DNA from: Betaproteobacteria bacterium HGW-Betaproteobacteria-9
GTDB taxonomy: Bacteria; Pseudomonadota; Gammaproteobacteria; Burkholderiales; Burkholderiaceae_C
Reading direction: 5' to 3'
Assembly: GCA_002842215.1 (NCBI GenBank)
Contig: PHCC01000016.1
Coordinates: 109,475-173,474, forward strand
Length of the DNA stretch: 64,000 bases
Shown piece after piece: positions 7,587-16,545 of the stretch (position 1 is the stretch's first letter; each line of letters begins with the position of its first letter). The notes under the pieces were generated by a model. The model worked only from the letters and a program-made list of their open reading frames with translations, searched no databases and was not told where the DNA came from. The position numbers and the translations under genes are program-made.

Positions 7587-8648
7587 ATGATCGAGAAACA
7601 ACTCTGGCATCCGGTGACCGCGTCGCACAGGGTGCGCGATGCGCCGGTGGCGGTGGAGCTGCTGGGCAAGCCCGTGGTGCTCTGGCGCGAGCCGGGGCAC
7701 GAGGGTGCGCCGGGTGTGGTGCACGCCTGGGCCGACCGCTGCCCGCACCGCGGGGCGAGTCTCTCGCTCGGTCGCGTGCTGAACCACCTGCACGGCGCGC
7801 GTCTGGAGTGCCCTTACCACGGCTGGCAGTTCGGTGGCGACACTGCGGCCCAGCAGGCGGTGGTGCCGGTGGCCGTGGGGCGTTGTGTGCATGTGCCGGC
7901 GGCACCGGTGTTTGAGCCGCCCGCATCCCACTGCGCCACGGTGTTCGAGGCGGTGGAGTGCCACGGGCTGGTGTGGGTCCGCCTGCAGCGACCCGACCGG
8001 ACCCGCGTGCCAGCGGCCCTGACGGAACCCCCTGTGTTCGAACCCTGGAGCGATCCGCTCTGGCGCCAGGTGCTGTGTGGTCCCTACGAGGTGAACACCA
8101 GCGCGCCGCGCCTGGTCGAGAACTTCCTGGACCTGAGCCATTTCGGTTTTGTGCACGAGGGCTGGCTCGGTGAGCGCAGCCATGCGCAGGTGGAAACAGG
8201 GCGGGTGGAGGAGGGCGCCGACGGTCTGGTGGCCCGCGACTGCAAGGCCTGGCAGCCGCGTGCCTACGCGGGCGCCAGCGAAGGTGGCTTCATCGCCTAC
8301 CGCTACACCGTGCCGCACCCGTTTGCCGCGGTGCTACGCAAGGACGCGGCCGAGGGTGACCCGGTGAGCAACGCGATCGCGCTGTTCATCCGGCCCGACT
8401 CGGCGGCGAGTTGCACCGCCTGGTTCGCCATGGCCACGCTGGGCGACCTGTCGGACGACGAGGAACTGCGCGCTTTCCAGGACGCCGTGTTCGCGCAGGA
8501 CCGCCCCATTGTCGAATCCCAGGTGCCCAAGACCCTGCCGATCGGTCAGGACGGGCCGATTGCCGAGGTGCACAGCCCGGCCGACCGCATGTCCAGCGCC
8601 TACCGGCGTTATCTGGCCCGGCTGGGTGTGTCTCTGGGCGTGTGTTGA
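7587..8648 (+). CDS. Rieske non-haem iron oxygenase, purine N-demethylase-like
   Basis: A 353-residue oxygenase alpha subunit. The N-terminal Rieske 2Fe-2S domain is CPHRGASLSLG near residue 52 with ECPYHGWQ near 75. The catalytic domain contains ENFLDLSHFGFVHEG near 182, holding the conserved Asp and His ligands of the mononuclear iron. The length, the start (LWHPV) and the ending (FAQDRPIVESQVPK, then a YRRYLARLG tail) remind me of the NdmA/NdmB methylxanthine N-demethylases more than of benzoate-type enzymes. It sits between a purine/nucleoside transporter and an adenine/adenosine deaminase, so a purine-like substrate is the best guess. No reductase gene is adjacent. ATG 7587 follows GGAGGATC. 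Confidence 0.82.
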   Translation: MIEKQLWHPVTASHRVRDAPVAVELLGKPVVLWREPGHEGAPGVVHAWADRCPHRGASLSLGRVLNHLHGARLECPYHGWQFGGDTAAQQAVVPVAVGRCVHVPAAPVFEPPASHCATVFEAVECHGLVWVRLQRPDRTRVPAALTEPPVFEPWSDPLWRQVLCGPYEVNTSAPRLVENFLDLSHFGFVHEGWLGERSHAQVETGRVEEGADGLVARDCKAWQPRAYAGASEGGFIAYRYTVPHPFAAVLRKDAAEGDPVSNAIALFIRPDSAASCTAWFAMATLGDLSDDEELRAFQDAVFAQDRPIVESQVPKTLPIGQDGPIAEVHSPADRMSSAYRRYLARLGVSLGVC

Positions 8649-8654
8649 GATGAA

Positions 8655-8735
8655 CCACCCCCGCCGCGCTTCGCGCGACCCCCTCAAGGGGGCGGCACTG
8701 GCCGTCCGGCAAGGCCGGCCCGGCAGTGCCCTGGG
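8655..8735. repeat. Dispersed hairpin repeat, copy B
   Basis: Second copy of the element at 7399-7481. The shared GCGCGACCCCCTCAAGGGGG core is followed by an outer stem GGCACTG (8694-8700) with CAGTGCC (8724-8730) around an inner CCGGC/GGCCGG hairpin. The outer stem sequence differs from copy A while base pairing is kept. Confidence 0.75.
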
Positions 8736-8815
8736 CTGCACCGTTTCGTGCTTCGGGGTGTTGCTCCGGGACCATCGAACGCGGATATTTTTTTCTTGTC
8801 GTAAGGAGTCGAGCC

Positions 8816-9853
8816 ATGAAAAACCTCGCTGTTGAACGCGCCGTGGCCCTGGCGCGTGCCATTCCCAAGGCCGAGTTGCACATCCACATCGAGGGTTCGC
8901 TGGAGCCCGAGCTCATCTTTGCGCTGGCGCAGCGCAACGGCGTGCAGCTGCCGTACGCCGACGTCGAGGCCCTGCGCGCGGCCTACGCCTTCACCGACCT
9001 GCAGAGCTTCCTCGACATCTATTACGCCGGTGCCAGTGTGCTGCTGGAGGAGGCCGATTTTTACGACATGGCCTGGGCCTATTTCGAGCGGGCCAAGGCC
9101 GATCACGTCATTCACACCGAGATCTTTTTCGACCCGCAGACGCACACCGCGCGCGGCGTACCCATGGCAACCGTCATCCAGGGACTGTCACGCGCCTGTA
9201 CCGACGCGCAGGCGAAGCTGGGCATCAGCTCGGCGCTGATCCTGTGTTTCCTGCGCCACCTGAGCGAAGCCGACGCGTTCGCCACGCTGGAAGCGGCCCT
9301 GCCGTACCGCGAACACTTCATCGGCGTGGGGCTGGACTCCAGCGAGGTGGACCACCCGCCCGAAAAGTTTGTGCGCGTGTTCGCACGCTGCCGTGAACTG
9401 GGTTTGCGCATCGTCGCGCACGCGGGCGAAGAGGGACCACCCGAGTACATCTGGGAAGCGCTGGAGCTGCTGCAGGCCGAACGCATCGACCACGGCGTGC
9501 GCTGCCTGGAGGACCCGGTGCTGGTGGCCGAACTGGCGAAACGCCGCACGCCGCTGACCGTGTGTCCGCTGTCCAACCTGAAGCTCTGCGTGGTGAACGA
9601 TCTGGCCGACCACCCGATGAAACAGCTGCTCGACGCGGGCCTGTGCGCCACCGTCAATTCGGACGATCCGGCCTATTTCGGTGGCTACCTCAACGCGAAC
9701 TTCGAACAGACCGTGCGGGCCCTTGCGCTGACGGAGGCCGACGTGATCACGCTGGCGAAAAACAGCTTTGAGGCGAGCTTTGTGAGCGACGCTGATCGCG
9801 CTGCCATGTTCGATGCCCTGGACCGTTCGGTGGGACAAGCGGCGCTGGCCTGA
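8816..9853 (+). CDS. add: Adenine/adenosine deaminase family protein, probably adenine deaminase
   Basis: A 345-residue zinc-dependent purine deaminase. Metal ligands are visible as ELHIHIEGSLEPE (near residue 20), HAGEEGPPEYIWE (near 202), ERIDHGVRC and the catalytic NSDDPAYFGGY. The GLDSSEVDHPPEKF segment is typical, from memory, of the subfamily of Pseudomonas PA0148, shown to deaminate adenine rather than adenosine; general annotation is adenosine deaminase. The product hypoxanthine would feed xanthine dehydrogenase. ATG 8816 follows AAGGAG. A strong terminator follows. Confidence 0.9.
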   Translation: MKNLAVERAVALARAIPKAELHIHIEGSLEPELIFALAQRNGVQLPYADVEALRAAYAFTDLQSFLDIYYAGASVLLEEADFYDMAWAYFERAKADHVIHTEIFFDPQTHTARGVPMATVIQGLSRACTDAQAKLGISSALILCFLRHLSEADAFATLEAALPYREHFIGVGLDSSEVDHPPEKFVRVFARCRELGLRIVAHAGEEGPPEYIWEALELLQAERIDHGVRCLEDPVLVAELAKRRTPLTVCPLSNLKLCVVNDLADHPMKQLLDAGLCATVNSDDPAYFGGYLNANFEQTVRALALTEADVITLAKNSFEASFVSDADRAAMFDALDRSVGQAALA

Positions 9854-9876
9854 ACCGGGGTTTCAAAGCCGCACGG

Positions 9877-9882
9877 TACAAT
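9877..9882 (+). promoter_or_regulatory. Possible -10 element (TACAAT) before the second BMP gene
   Basis: TACAAT lies 10 bases before the terminator hairpin at 9892 and 71 bases before the ATG at 9953. No clear -35 match is visible at 17 bases spacing, so this is a weak call. Confidence 0.3.
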
Positions 9883-9891
9883 TCGACCCCT

Positions 9892-9923
9892 GCGAGCCGG
9901 TGCTTCCCCGGCTCGCTTTTTTT
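9892..9923 (+). terminator. Rho-independent terminator after the deaminase gene
   Basis: GCGAGCCGG (9892-9900), a 7-base loop, CCGGCTCGC (9908-9916) and seven T. It should end the deaminase transcript. Confidence 0.88.
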
Positions 9924-9952
9924 GTCCTTCGGAAGCCATGTAGAGGAACACC

Positions 9953-11056
9953 ATGTACAAAAACCTCGTGGCCCGGCGCGCCTGCGCCCTGGCGGTCACC
10001 AGCTTTTTCTTTTCTTTTCCCTTCTCCGCACAAGCCCAGACGGCGCCCGTCGCACCACCGGTCAAGGCCGCGTTCGTCTACGTCGCGCCGCTGACCGACG
10101 CCGGCTGGGTGCGCCAGCACGACCAGGGCCGCAAGGCCGTGGAAGCGGCGTTGTCCGGCAAGGTGCAGACCACCTTCGTGGAAAACGTGGCCGAAGGCCC
10201 GGACGCCGAGCGCGTGATTCGCGACCTCGCGCAGCAGGGGCACCAGATCATTTTCACGCCCAGCTTCGGCTACATGGAGCCCACGCTCAAGGTGGCGCGT
10301 GAATTTCCGAACGTGAAGTTCGAGTCGGTCACCGGCTACAAGACCGCGCCCAACGTGGCCACGTCCAATGCGCGTTATTACGAAGGCCGTTACCTGGCCG
10401 GTGTGGCGGCCGGGCGTTTGGCCACGCAGGCCGGCTACGTGGCCGGTTTCCCGATTCCCGAGGTGGTGCAGGGCATCAACGCCTTCACGCTCGGCATGCG
10501 TTCGGTGAACCCGGCCGCCACGGTGCGCGTGGTGTTCCTGGGTGAGTGGTTCAACCCGCCGCGCGAGCGGGAGGCGGCCATGACGCTGATGAACCAGGGC
10601 GCCGAGGTGCTGGCTTTCCACACCGGCTCCACCGCCGTGATGGCGGCGGCGCAGGAGCGCGGCAAACTCGCCGTCGCCTACCACTCCGACATGCGCAAGG
10701 TCGCGCCCGACGCGCAGGTGGTGGCGGTGACGCACCTCTGGGGCGACTACTACACCCGCCGCGTCAAGGCCGTGCTCGACGGCAGCTGGAAGAGTGGCAG
10801 CGTCTGGGGCGGCGTGAAGGACGGCATGATCCGCGTTGATGGGTTTGGCAGCAAGGTGCCCGCCGCCGTGCAGGCCGAGGTGCTGGCGCGGCAGGCCGAC
10901 ATGGCCGCGGGGCGGCTGCAACCGTTCGCCGCGAAAGCCGATGTGCGCAACAACGAAGGCCAGGTGGTGATGGCTGCTGGCCAGTCGCTCAGCGACGCTG
11001 AAATCCTGAACATGAACTGGCTGGTCGAGGGCGTGGTGGGCAAGCTGGCGCGTTGA
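9953..11056 (+). CDS. Second BMP-family substrate-binding protein
   Basis: A 367-residue BMP-family periplasmic receptor, clearly homologous to the product of 6251-7396 (shared VKAAFVYVAPLTDAGWV / GRKAVEAALSGKVQTTFVENV / NPPREREAA patterns). Unlike that protein it has an ordinary Sec signal peptide (residues 1-28, ending AQA) and no lipobox, so it should be free in the periplasm. No transporter subunits lie next to it, so it may serve the permeases encoded upstream with a different ligand preference. It precedes guanine deaminase, which supports a purine ligand. Confidence 0.9.
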   Translation: MYKNLVARRACALAVTSFFFSFPFSAQAQTAPVAPPVKAAFVYVAPLTDAGWVRQHDQGRKAVEAALSGKVQTTFVENVAEGPDAERVIRDLAQQGHQIIFTPSFGYMEPTLKVAREFPNVKFESVTGYKTAPNVATSNARYYEGRYLAGVAAGRLATQAGYVAGFPIPEVVQGINAFTLGMRSVNPAATVRVVFLGEWFNPPREREAAMTLMNQGAEVLAFHTGSTAVMAAAQERGKLAVAYHSDMRKVAPDAQVVAVTHLWGDYYTRRVKAVLDGSWKSGSVWGGVKDGMIRVDGFGSKVPAAVQAEVLARQADMAAGRLQPFAAKADVRNNEGQVVMAAGQSLSDAEILNMNWLVEGVVGKLAR

Positions 11057-11152
11057 ACGCGGGGTGCGCCGGCGGGCCGTGTGACTTTCGTCATGGGGTT
11101 ATCTGCCCCGCCGTATGTCGCAGGGGGGCGGTGCCGGTAAGCTTCGAGCTGC

Positions 11153-12430
11153 ATGAAAGCCTACCGCGCCGCCCTTCTCCGTTTCGACGACGACCACAAT
11201 CCCATTTACGAATCCGATGGCCTCCTGGTCGTGGGCCCGGATGCGACCGGTCGCCGGGTCGTGCGGGCTGTGGGGAGCTACAACGCGCTGGTGGACCGTT
11301 TTCCCGGCGTGGCGGTGGAAGACCTGCGCGGCCGCCTGATCGCGCCGGGGTTCGTTGACATGCACGTCCACTACCCGCAGACCGATGTGATCGGTGCGCC
11401 CGCCGCGGGCCTGCTGCCCTGGCTGGAAAACTACACTTTCCCGCACGAATCGCGCTTCCACGACGAAGACCATGCACGCGAGGTGGCGGGTTTCTTCTTC
11501 GACGAATTGCAGCGCCACGGCGTCACCACGGCCTTGACCTTTGCCACCTCGCACCCGCAGTCGGTGGACGCGGCCTTCAAGGAAGCCCAGGCGCGCGGCC
11601 TGCGTTTCATCACCGGCAAGGTGCTGCAGGACCGCCACAGCCCCGATGGTGTGCGCGACGACACCGAACAGAGCCTGATCGACACCGAAGCTTTGATCCA
11701 GCGCTGGCACGGCGTGGACCGCCTGGGCTACGCCATCACGCCGCGCTTTGCGCCCACCAGCTCGCCCGCCCAACTGCGCGGCGCGGGCGAGCTGGCGGCG
11801 AAGTACGCCGACGTGTGGATCCAGTCGCACGTGGCCGAAAACCTGGACGAAGTGAAGTGGGCGGCCGAGCTGTTCCCGGACGCACGCAGCTACCTCGGCG
11901 TGTACGGCGACTTCGGCCTGCTGCGCGAGCGCGCGGTGTACGCCCACTGCATCCACCTCGATGCGGAGGACCGGGCGCTCATGCGCGAAACCGGCGCCGC
12001 AGCGGCCGTGAGCCCGACCAGCAACCTGTTCCTGGGCAGTGGTTTCTTCGACTACGCCGCGGCCGATGCCGCCGAGATGCGCTACGGCCTGGCCAGCGAC
12101 GTGGGCGGCGGCACCAGCTTCTCGCCCTTCCACACCATGCTCGCAGCGTATTACGTCGGCCGCGAAGGCCAGAGCAAAACCGGCCTGAGCCTGACGCCCG
12201 GCCAGCTCTGGTGGCAACACACCGCGGGTGCCGCGCAGGCGCTGGGTCTGGCCGGCGTGGTGGGCAACCTGCAGCCGGGCTGTGAGGCCGACTTCGTGGT
12301 GCTCAACCCGCAGGCCATGCCGCTGCTGGCGCGCAAGACGGCGCAGGCGAACAGCCTGGACGAGTTGCTGTTCGCACTGATCGTGCTGGGCGACGACCGG
12401 GTGGTGGAACGCACGGTGATCGCCAGATAG
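11153..12430 (+). CDS. guaD: Guanine deaminase
   Basis: A 425-residue amidohydrolase that converts guanine to xanthine, the substrate of xanthine dehydrogenase at the left of the window. Zinc ligands and signatures: GFVDMHVHYPQTDVIGAP (near residue 65), PRFAPTSS (near 200), QSHVAENLDEV (near 223), AHCIHL and SDVGGGTSFSPF (near 317). Length and motifs are full. It is 96 bases downstream of the second BMP gene. It ends the purine block; the next gene is convergent. Confidence 0.95.
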   Translation: MKAYRAALLRFDDDHNPIYESDGLLVVGPDATGRRVVRAVGSYNALVDRFPGVAVEDLRGRLIAPGFVDMHVHYPQTDVIGAPAAGLLPWLENYTFPHESRFHDEDHAREVAGFFFDELQRHGVTTALTFATSHPQSVDAAFKEAQARGLRFITGKVLQDRHSPDGVRDDTEQSLIDTEALIQRWHGVDRLGYAITPRFAPTSSPAQLRGAGELAAKYADVWIQSHVAENLDEVKWAAELFPDARSYLGVYGDFGLLRERAVYAHCIHLDAEDRALMRETGAAAAVSPTSNLFLGSGFFDYAAADAAEMRYGLASDVGGGTSFSPFHTMLAAYYVGREGQSKTGLSLTPGQLWWQHTAGAAQALGLAGVVGNLQPGCEADFVVLNPQAMPLLARKTAQANSLDELLFALIVLGDDRVVERTVIAR

Positions 12431-12535
12431 CGAGCCACACCACATCAGAAGAGGGCGCTGCCGTCGCACTCAGTTGAGCCGCCTCGCACATACAGCGCGA
12501 TAGAACTCGTGCAACCCGAATGGCGATGTCTCCAT

Positions 12536-12646
12536 TCAGGGGCATCAAGGGTCCGGCTCCGCCGGCCCAAGATACCGTCCCCCCTCCCAGCGCCACAGGC
12601 GCGCCAGAGAGGGGGGAAGCCGCGTCAGCGGCGCAGGGGGGTGTTC
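12536..12646. repeat. GC-rich dispersed element between guaD and cioB
   Basis: In the 216-base gap between the convergent guaD and bd-oxidase genes, a CCGGCTCCGCCGG hairpin (12551-12563), a CCCCCCTCCC tract and an inverted GGGGGG tract form a GC-rich element. It resembles the other dispersed elements in the window in base make-up, but I could not align it base by base. It may also act as a bidirectional terminator. Confidence 0.45.
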
Positions 12647-13654
12647 CTAGTTGTATGAAAGCGCGCGCGCTTTCCCCCAGAACACGCGGTACATGTAGAT
12701 CGTGTAGACGATGATCATGGGCAGTGTGATGGCCACGCCGACGAAGATGACCGTGAGCGAGCCGGTGGAGATGGCAGCTTCCCACACGGTCATGCGACCG
12801 ATCACGATGTCCGGAAAGATGCTGTAGGCCAATCCGAAGAAGGCCAGCACGAAGATCAGCACGGTGGACGCGAACACCACCCAGCCGTAGCCCGCCTTCA
12901 CCACCCCGGGGTGGGTCACCACCCAACGCACTGCGAAGAACGCGATCGCGCAACTCAGCGGAATCGGCATCAGGCCGAACACCGCGGGCACGCTGAACCA
13001 CTTGTTCACCACCGCCGGGTTCACCAGGGGTGTGGCCGCCGAGATCGCCACCAGGGCCGCCCCCACGGGCCACAATACGCGCCGCGCCCAGCGCACGGCG
13101 TGGGCCTGCAATTCACCTTCGGTCTTCATGATCAACCAGCCCGCGCCGAGCAGGATGTAGGCCGCCGGCAGCGTGAGCGCGATGCCCAGACTGAACGCCA
13201 GGCCCAGCCAGCCGCTGTCGAAGCCCGTGATGTAGCTGCCCAGCATCCAGCCCTGTGAAGCACTGGCCAGCAGCGAGCCCATGAAGAAGGCCCGGTTCCA
13301 GAACGGCAGGTAGCGCGTGGGGGCCTTGACGCGGAAATCGAACGCCACGCCGCGCAGGATCAGGCCCACCAGCATCACCGCCACCGGCAGGTACAGCGCC
13401 TGCAGCACCAGACCGTGCGCCATCGGGAAGGCCACCAGCAACACACCCACGCCCAGCACCAGCCAGGTTTCGTTGGCGTCCCAGAAGGGGCCGATGCTGG
13501 AGATCATGGTGTCCTTCTGTTCCTTGCTGGTCGCCAACGGAAGCAGCAGGCCCACGCCCAGGTCGTAGCCGTCGAGCACCACATAGGCCAGCAGAGCCAG
13601 GCCCATCACGGCGAGAAAAATGAGGGGGAGCAGTTCGGCCCAGGTCATGTTCAT
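12647..13654 (-). CDS. cioB: Cytochrome bd-type (cyanide-insensitive) ubiquinol oxidase subunit II
   Basis: A 335-residue membrane protein with about eight to nine helices; the N-terminal LLAYVVLDGYDLGVGLLLPL is the CydB-family signature. It pairs with subunit I to reduce O2 with ubiquinol without proton pumping. Ser/Thr- and Ala-rich helices and the pairing with a short-Q-loop subunit I suggest the CIO branch. It starts 37 bases after the subunit I stop in the same operon. Confidence 0.92.
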   Translation of the reverse strand: MNMTWAELLPLIFLAVMGLALLAYVVLDGYDLGVGLLLPLATSKEQKDTMISSIGPFWDANETWLVLGVGVLLVAFPMAHGLVLQALYLPVAVMLVGLILRGVAFDFRVKAPTRYLPFWNRAFFMGSLLASASQGWMLGSYITGFDSGWLGLAFSLGIALTLPAAYILLGAGWLIMKTEGELQAHAVRWARRVLWPVGAALVAISAATPLVNPAVVNKWFSVPAVFGLMPIPLSCAIAFFAVRWVVTHPGVVKAGYGWVVFASTVLIFVLAFFGLAYSIFPDIVIGRMTVWEAAISTGSLTVIFVGVAITLPMIIVYTIYMYRVFWGKARALSYN

Positions 13655-13691
13655 GGTGTGTTTTCCGTGCGTTCAACGGCCGCTTCGAGGC

Positions 13692-15059
13692 TCAGACGCC
13701 AGCCTTGCCGAGCTCGGCGCCGTGAGGGGCTTCGGGGGCATGCTTGACCGGGTGTTCGGCCATGTACTTGAGCACGCCCACGTAGGTGATGAGCAGCAGA
13801 CCGTACACGATGAGGTACGCGGCCAGGGTGCTGGCGATCATGGACGAGGGCAGGCTGGTGGCCACATCGGCGGTGCGCAGGTGGCCGTAGACCACAAAGG
13901 GCTGGCGACCGATCTCGGTGACGTACCACCCGGCGAGCGTGGCCAGCCACCCCGAGAAGGTCATGGCGGCGAGCACGTAGAGCGCGGGCCGTGGCAACAC
14001 GGACTTGTCCGCCGCGGTTTCAGGGCGCCTGCGCCACAGCAGCCAGGCCGAAGCCCAGGCCACCACCAGCATCAGCGTGCCCACGCCCACCATCACGCGG
14101 AAGGCCCAGAAGATCGGCGCCACGGGCGGGTGTGCACCCGGGAATTCGTTGAGGCCCTTGAGCTCGGCGTCCATGTCGTGCGCGAGGATCAGGCTGGCCA
14201 TCTTGGGCAGCTTCACCGCGTAGTGCGTGGTTCCCGTGGCTTCGTCTGGAATGCCGAACAGCGTGAGCGGCGCGCTCTTCTCGGTGTGCCAGAGGCCCTC
14301 CAGCGCGGCGATCTTGGCCGGCTGGTGTTCCAGGGTGTTCAGGCCATGCAGGTCGCCGGCCAGGAACTGCAAGGGCATGGCGACCGCTGCAGCGATCACG
14401 GCCGCACGCAAGGCCTTGTGTGTGCCGCCGGTGGCGCTGCCCTTGATGAGTTGCCAGGCGCACAGGCCGGCGATCAGGAACGAGGCGGTGAGCGTGGAGG
14501 CCAGCAGCTTGTGCGCGAGGCGGTAGGGGAAAGAGGGGTTGAACACCACCGCGAACCAGTCGACCGGCAGGAACTTGCCATCGACGATCTCGAAGCCCGC
14601 GGGCGTCTGCATCCACGAGTTCAGGCTCAGGATCCAGAACGCCGACAGGGTGGTGCCAAAGGCCACGAGAAAGGTGGCGACCAGGTGCACGCGCGCGCTC
14701 ACGCGCCCCCGGCCGAACAGCATGATGCCGAGGAAGCTGGCTTCGAGGAAGAACGCGGTGATCACCTCGTAGCCCAGCAGGGGGCCGGAGATGTCGCCGG
14801 TCTTTTCCATGAAGCCGGGCCAGTTGGTTCCGAACTGGAAGCTCATGACCAGGCCTGAGACGACGCCGATGGCGAACGACAGTGCAAACACCTTGGTCCA
14901 GAAGTAGTAGGCATCTTCCCAGGCCGCGTCGCGCGTCTGGATGTGGCGTATCCGGAAGTACAGCAGGAACCAGCCCAGCGCGATCGTGATGGTCGGGAAC
15001 AGGATGTGAAAGCTGATGTTGGCGGCGAACTGGATTCGCGACAGGATCAAGGCGTCCAT
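13692..15059 (-). CDS. cioA: Cytochrome bd-type (cyanide-insensitive) ubiquinol oxidase subunit I
   Basis: A 455-residue subunit with the haem sites of the bd oxidase. Features: FHILFPTITIALGWFLL near residue 18 (haem ligand His), GLVMSFQFGTNWPGF near 70 (start of the quinol site region), and AGWYVTEIGRQPFVVYG near 388, the conserved E-x-GRQP motif. The loop between helices is short, as in CioA rather than E. coli CydA. ATG 15059 has AAGAG upstream. The oxidase gives respiration at low oxygen or with cyanide, plausible in a facultative autotroph. Confidence 0.93.
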   Translation of the reverse strand: MDALILSRIQFAANISFHILFPTITIALGWFLLYFRIRHIQTRDAAWEDAYYFWTKVFALSFAIGVVSGLVMSFQFGTNWPGFMEKTGDISGPLLGYEVITAFFLEASFLGIMLFGRGRVSARVHLVATFLVAFGTTLSAFWILSLNSWMQTPAGFEIVDGKFLPVDWFAVVFNPSFPYRLAHKLLASTLTASFLIAGLCAWQLIKGSATGGTHKALRAAVIAAAVAMPLQFLAGDLHGLNTLEHQPAKIAALEGLWHTEKSAPLTLFGIPDEATGTTHYAVKLPKMASLILAHDMDAELKGLNEFPGAHPPVAPIFWAFRVMVGVGTLMLVVAWASAWLLWRRRPETAADKSVLPRPALYVLAAMTFSGWLATLAGWYVTEIGRQPFVVYGHLRTADVATSLPSSMIASTLAAYLIVYGLLLITYVGVLKYMAEHPVKHAPEAPHGAELGKAGV

Positions 15060-15097
15060 GGCTCTTTTCAGTGGGCGGGTCTGGGGAAACGCAGCGG

Positions 15098-15703
15098 TCA
15101 GGCAGCGGCGTCCTGCGAAGGGTCTGGCGGCGGTTCGGTGCGCTTGGGCGACTTGCCCGTGAGCCGGTCTTTCAGCTCCAGCACGCGCGTGACCTTGGTG
15201 CCCATGCCCATGAGTTGCAGGGCGGTCTCGGGGGCGAGTTTCTGCACGTCGTCGAACCAGGTCATGAGCCGGTCGATCAGGTCGTGCATGTCGCGCATGC
15301 GGGCCTGGGCGTGGCGCTCGGCGTCGGTCGAGGGCGTCTCCAGCAGGGCCGAGCGCAGCATCGTCAGCGTGGGCTCGATTTCCCGGCGGCGGCGCTCTTC
15401 GGCCAGCACGCGGAAGATTTCCCACACATCGGCCGGCGCTTCGAAGTACTCGCGCCTGTCACCCGGCTGGTGGCGCAACCGCACCAGACGCCAGGACTGC
15501 AGCTCTTTCAGGCCCATGCTGACGTTGGAGCGCGAGAACTCCAGTTGTTCGGCGATCTCGTCGGCGTTGAGCGCCCGGGGCGAGATGAAGATCAGCGCGT
15601 AGATCTGGCCCACGGTGCGGTTGATGCCCCATTTGCTGCCCATCTCGCCAAAGTGGGCAACGAATTCGCGGTTCAGCGGGGGAAGGTGGTCTTGCAGCGG
15701 CAT
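15098..15703 (-). CDS. GbsR/MarR-type regulator upstream of the bd oxidase
   Basis: A 201-residue winged-helix protein of the GbsR/MarR group: EFVAHFGEMGSKWGINRTVGQ at the start, LNADEIAEQLEFSRSNVSMG as the DNA-recognition part, then RREYFEAPADVWEIF and a helical C-terminal half. It lies 38 bases upstream of cioA on the same strand, so it probably controls the oxidase or is co-transcribed with it. ATG at 15721 (six more codons) is an alternative start. The acidic/Pro-rich tail ends in DAAA. Confidence 0.82.
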   Translation of the reverse strand: MPLQDHLPPLNREFVAHFGEMGSKWGINRTVGQIYALIFISPRALNADEIAEQLEFSRSNVSMGLKELQSWRLVRLRHQPGDRREYFEAPADVWEIFRVLAEERRRREIEPTLTMLRSALLETPSTDAERHAQARMRDMHDLIDRLMTWFDDVQKLAPETALQLMGMGTKVTRVLELKDRLTGKSPKRTEPPPDPSQDAAA

Positions 15704-15863
15704 GGGCGCGAGTCTAGGCAATCGCGTCTGAATTTTCAGGAAGTTCTGAAATTACATGAATAACAGTAGGGTCAATCCATGGCCTGGGCGGCGTCGCGCC
15801 TCGGGCGCGGGGTGCCCGGGTGCCTACAATCGGACGCAACAACACCGCCCGGAGCACGCACGC

Positions 15864-16439
15864 ATGAGCATCAAAAGCGACAAATGGATCCGCCGCATGG
15901 CCAAGGAGCACGGCATGATCGAGCCCTTCGAGCCCGGTCAGATCCGGCAAAACGCCGCCGGCGAAAAGATCGTGAGCTACGGCACCAGCAGCTACGGCTA
16001 CGACATTCGCTGCGCGCCCGAATTCAAGGTCTTCACCAACATCCACTCCACCGTGGTGGACCCGAAGAATTTCGACGAAAACAGCTTCGTGGACATCAAC
16101 AAGGATGTCTGCGTGATCCCGCCCAACAGCTTCGCGCTGGCGCGCACCATGGAGTACTTCCGCATCCCGCGCAACGTGCTGACCATCTGCTTGGGCAAAA
16201 GCACCTACGCGCGCTGCGGCATCATCGTCAACGTGACCCCCTTCGAGCCCGAGTGGGAAGGTTATGTGACGCTGGAATTCAGCAACACCACGCCGTTGCC
16301 GGCCAAGATTTACGCCGGTGAAGGCTGCGCCCAGGTGCTGTTTTTCGAAAGCGACAAGGACGACGTCTGCGAGACCAGCTACAAGGACCGCGGCGGCAAG
16401 TACCAGGGCCAGGTCGGCGTGACGCTGCCCAAGACCTGA
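15864..16439 (+). CDS. dcd: dCTP deaminase
   Basis: A 191-residue enzyme that converts dCTP to dUTP for thymidylate synthesis. Conserved features include [18 protein letters not shown] near residue 38, [19 protein letters not shown] near 111 and [20 protein letters not shown] near 132; the catalytic Glu lies in LEFSN. Full length. A TACAAT hexamer at 15825-15830 is a possible -10 element. A terminator follows at 16463-16488. Confidence 0.95.
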   Translation: MSIKSDKWIRRMAKEHGMIEPFEPGQIRQNAAGEKIVSYGTSSYGYDIRCAPEFKVFTNIHSTVVDPKNFDENSFVDINKDVCVIPPNSFALARTMEYFRIPRNVLTICLGKSTYARCGIIVNVTPFEPEWEGYVTLEFSNTTPLPAKIYAGEGCAQVLFFESDKDDVCETSYKDRGGKYQGQVGVTLPKT

Positions 16440-16462
16440 AATCGCCACACCGATCGCAACGG

Positions 16463-16488
16463 AAGCGCTGCCCCCGGCAGCGCTTTTT
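16463..16488 (+). terminator. Rho-independent terminator after dcd
   Basis: AAGCGCTGCC (16463-16472), loop CCC, GGCAGCGCTT (16476-16485), then TTT, 24 bases after the dcd stop. Confidence 0.9.
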
Positions 16489-16545
16489 GTTTGGAGCTTT
16501 GCATAATGGGCTTGGCTGTGTCGCCAGACCCGAGGAGTACGCACC

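Noticed and set aside
13620..14858. 412-codon plus-strand frame opposite the bd oxidase genes
   Set aside because: Antisense shadow over two genes with clear membrane-protein motifs on the minus strand.
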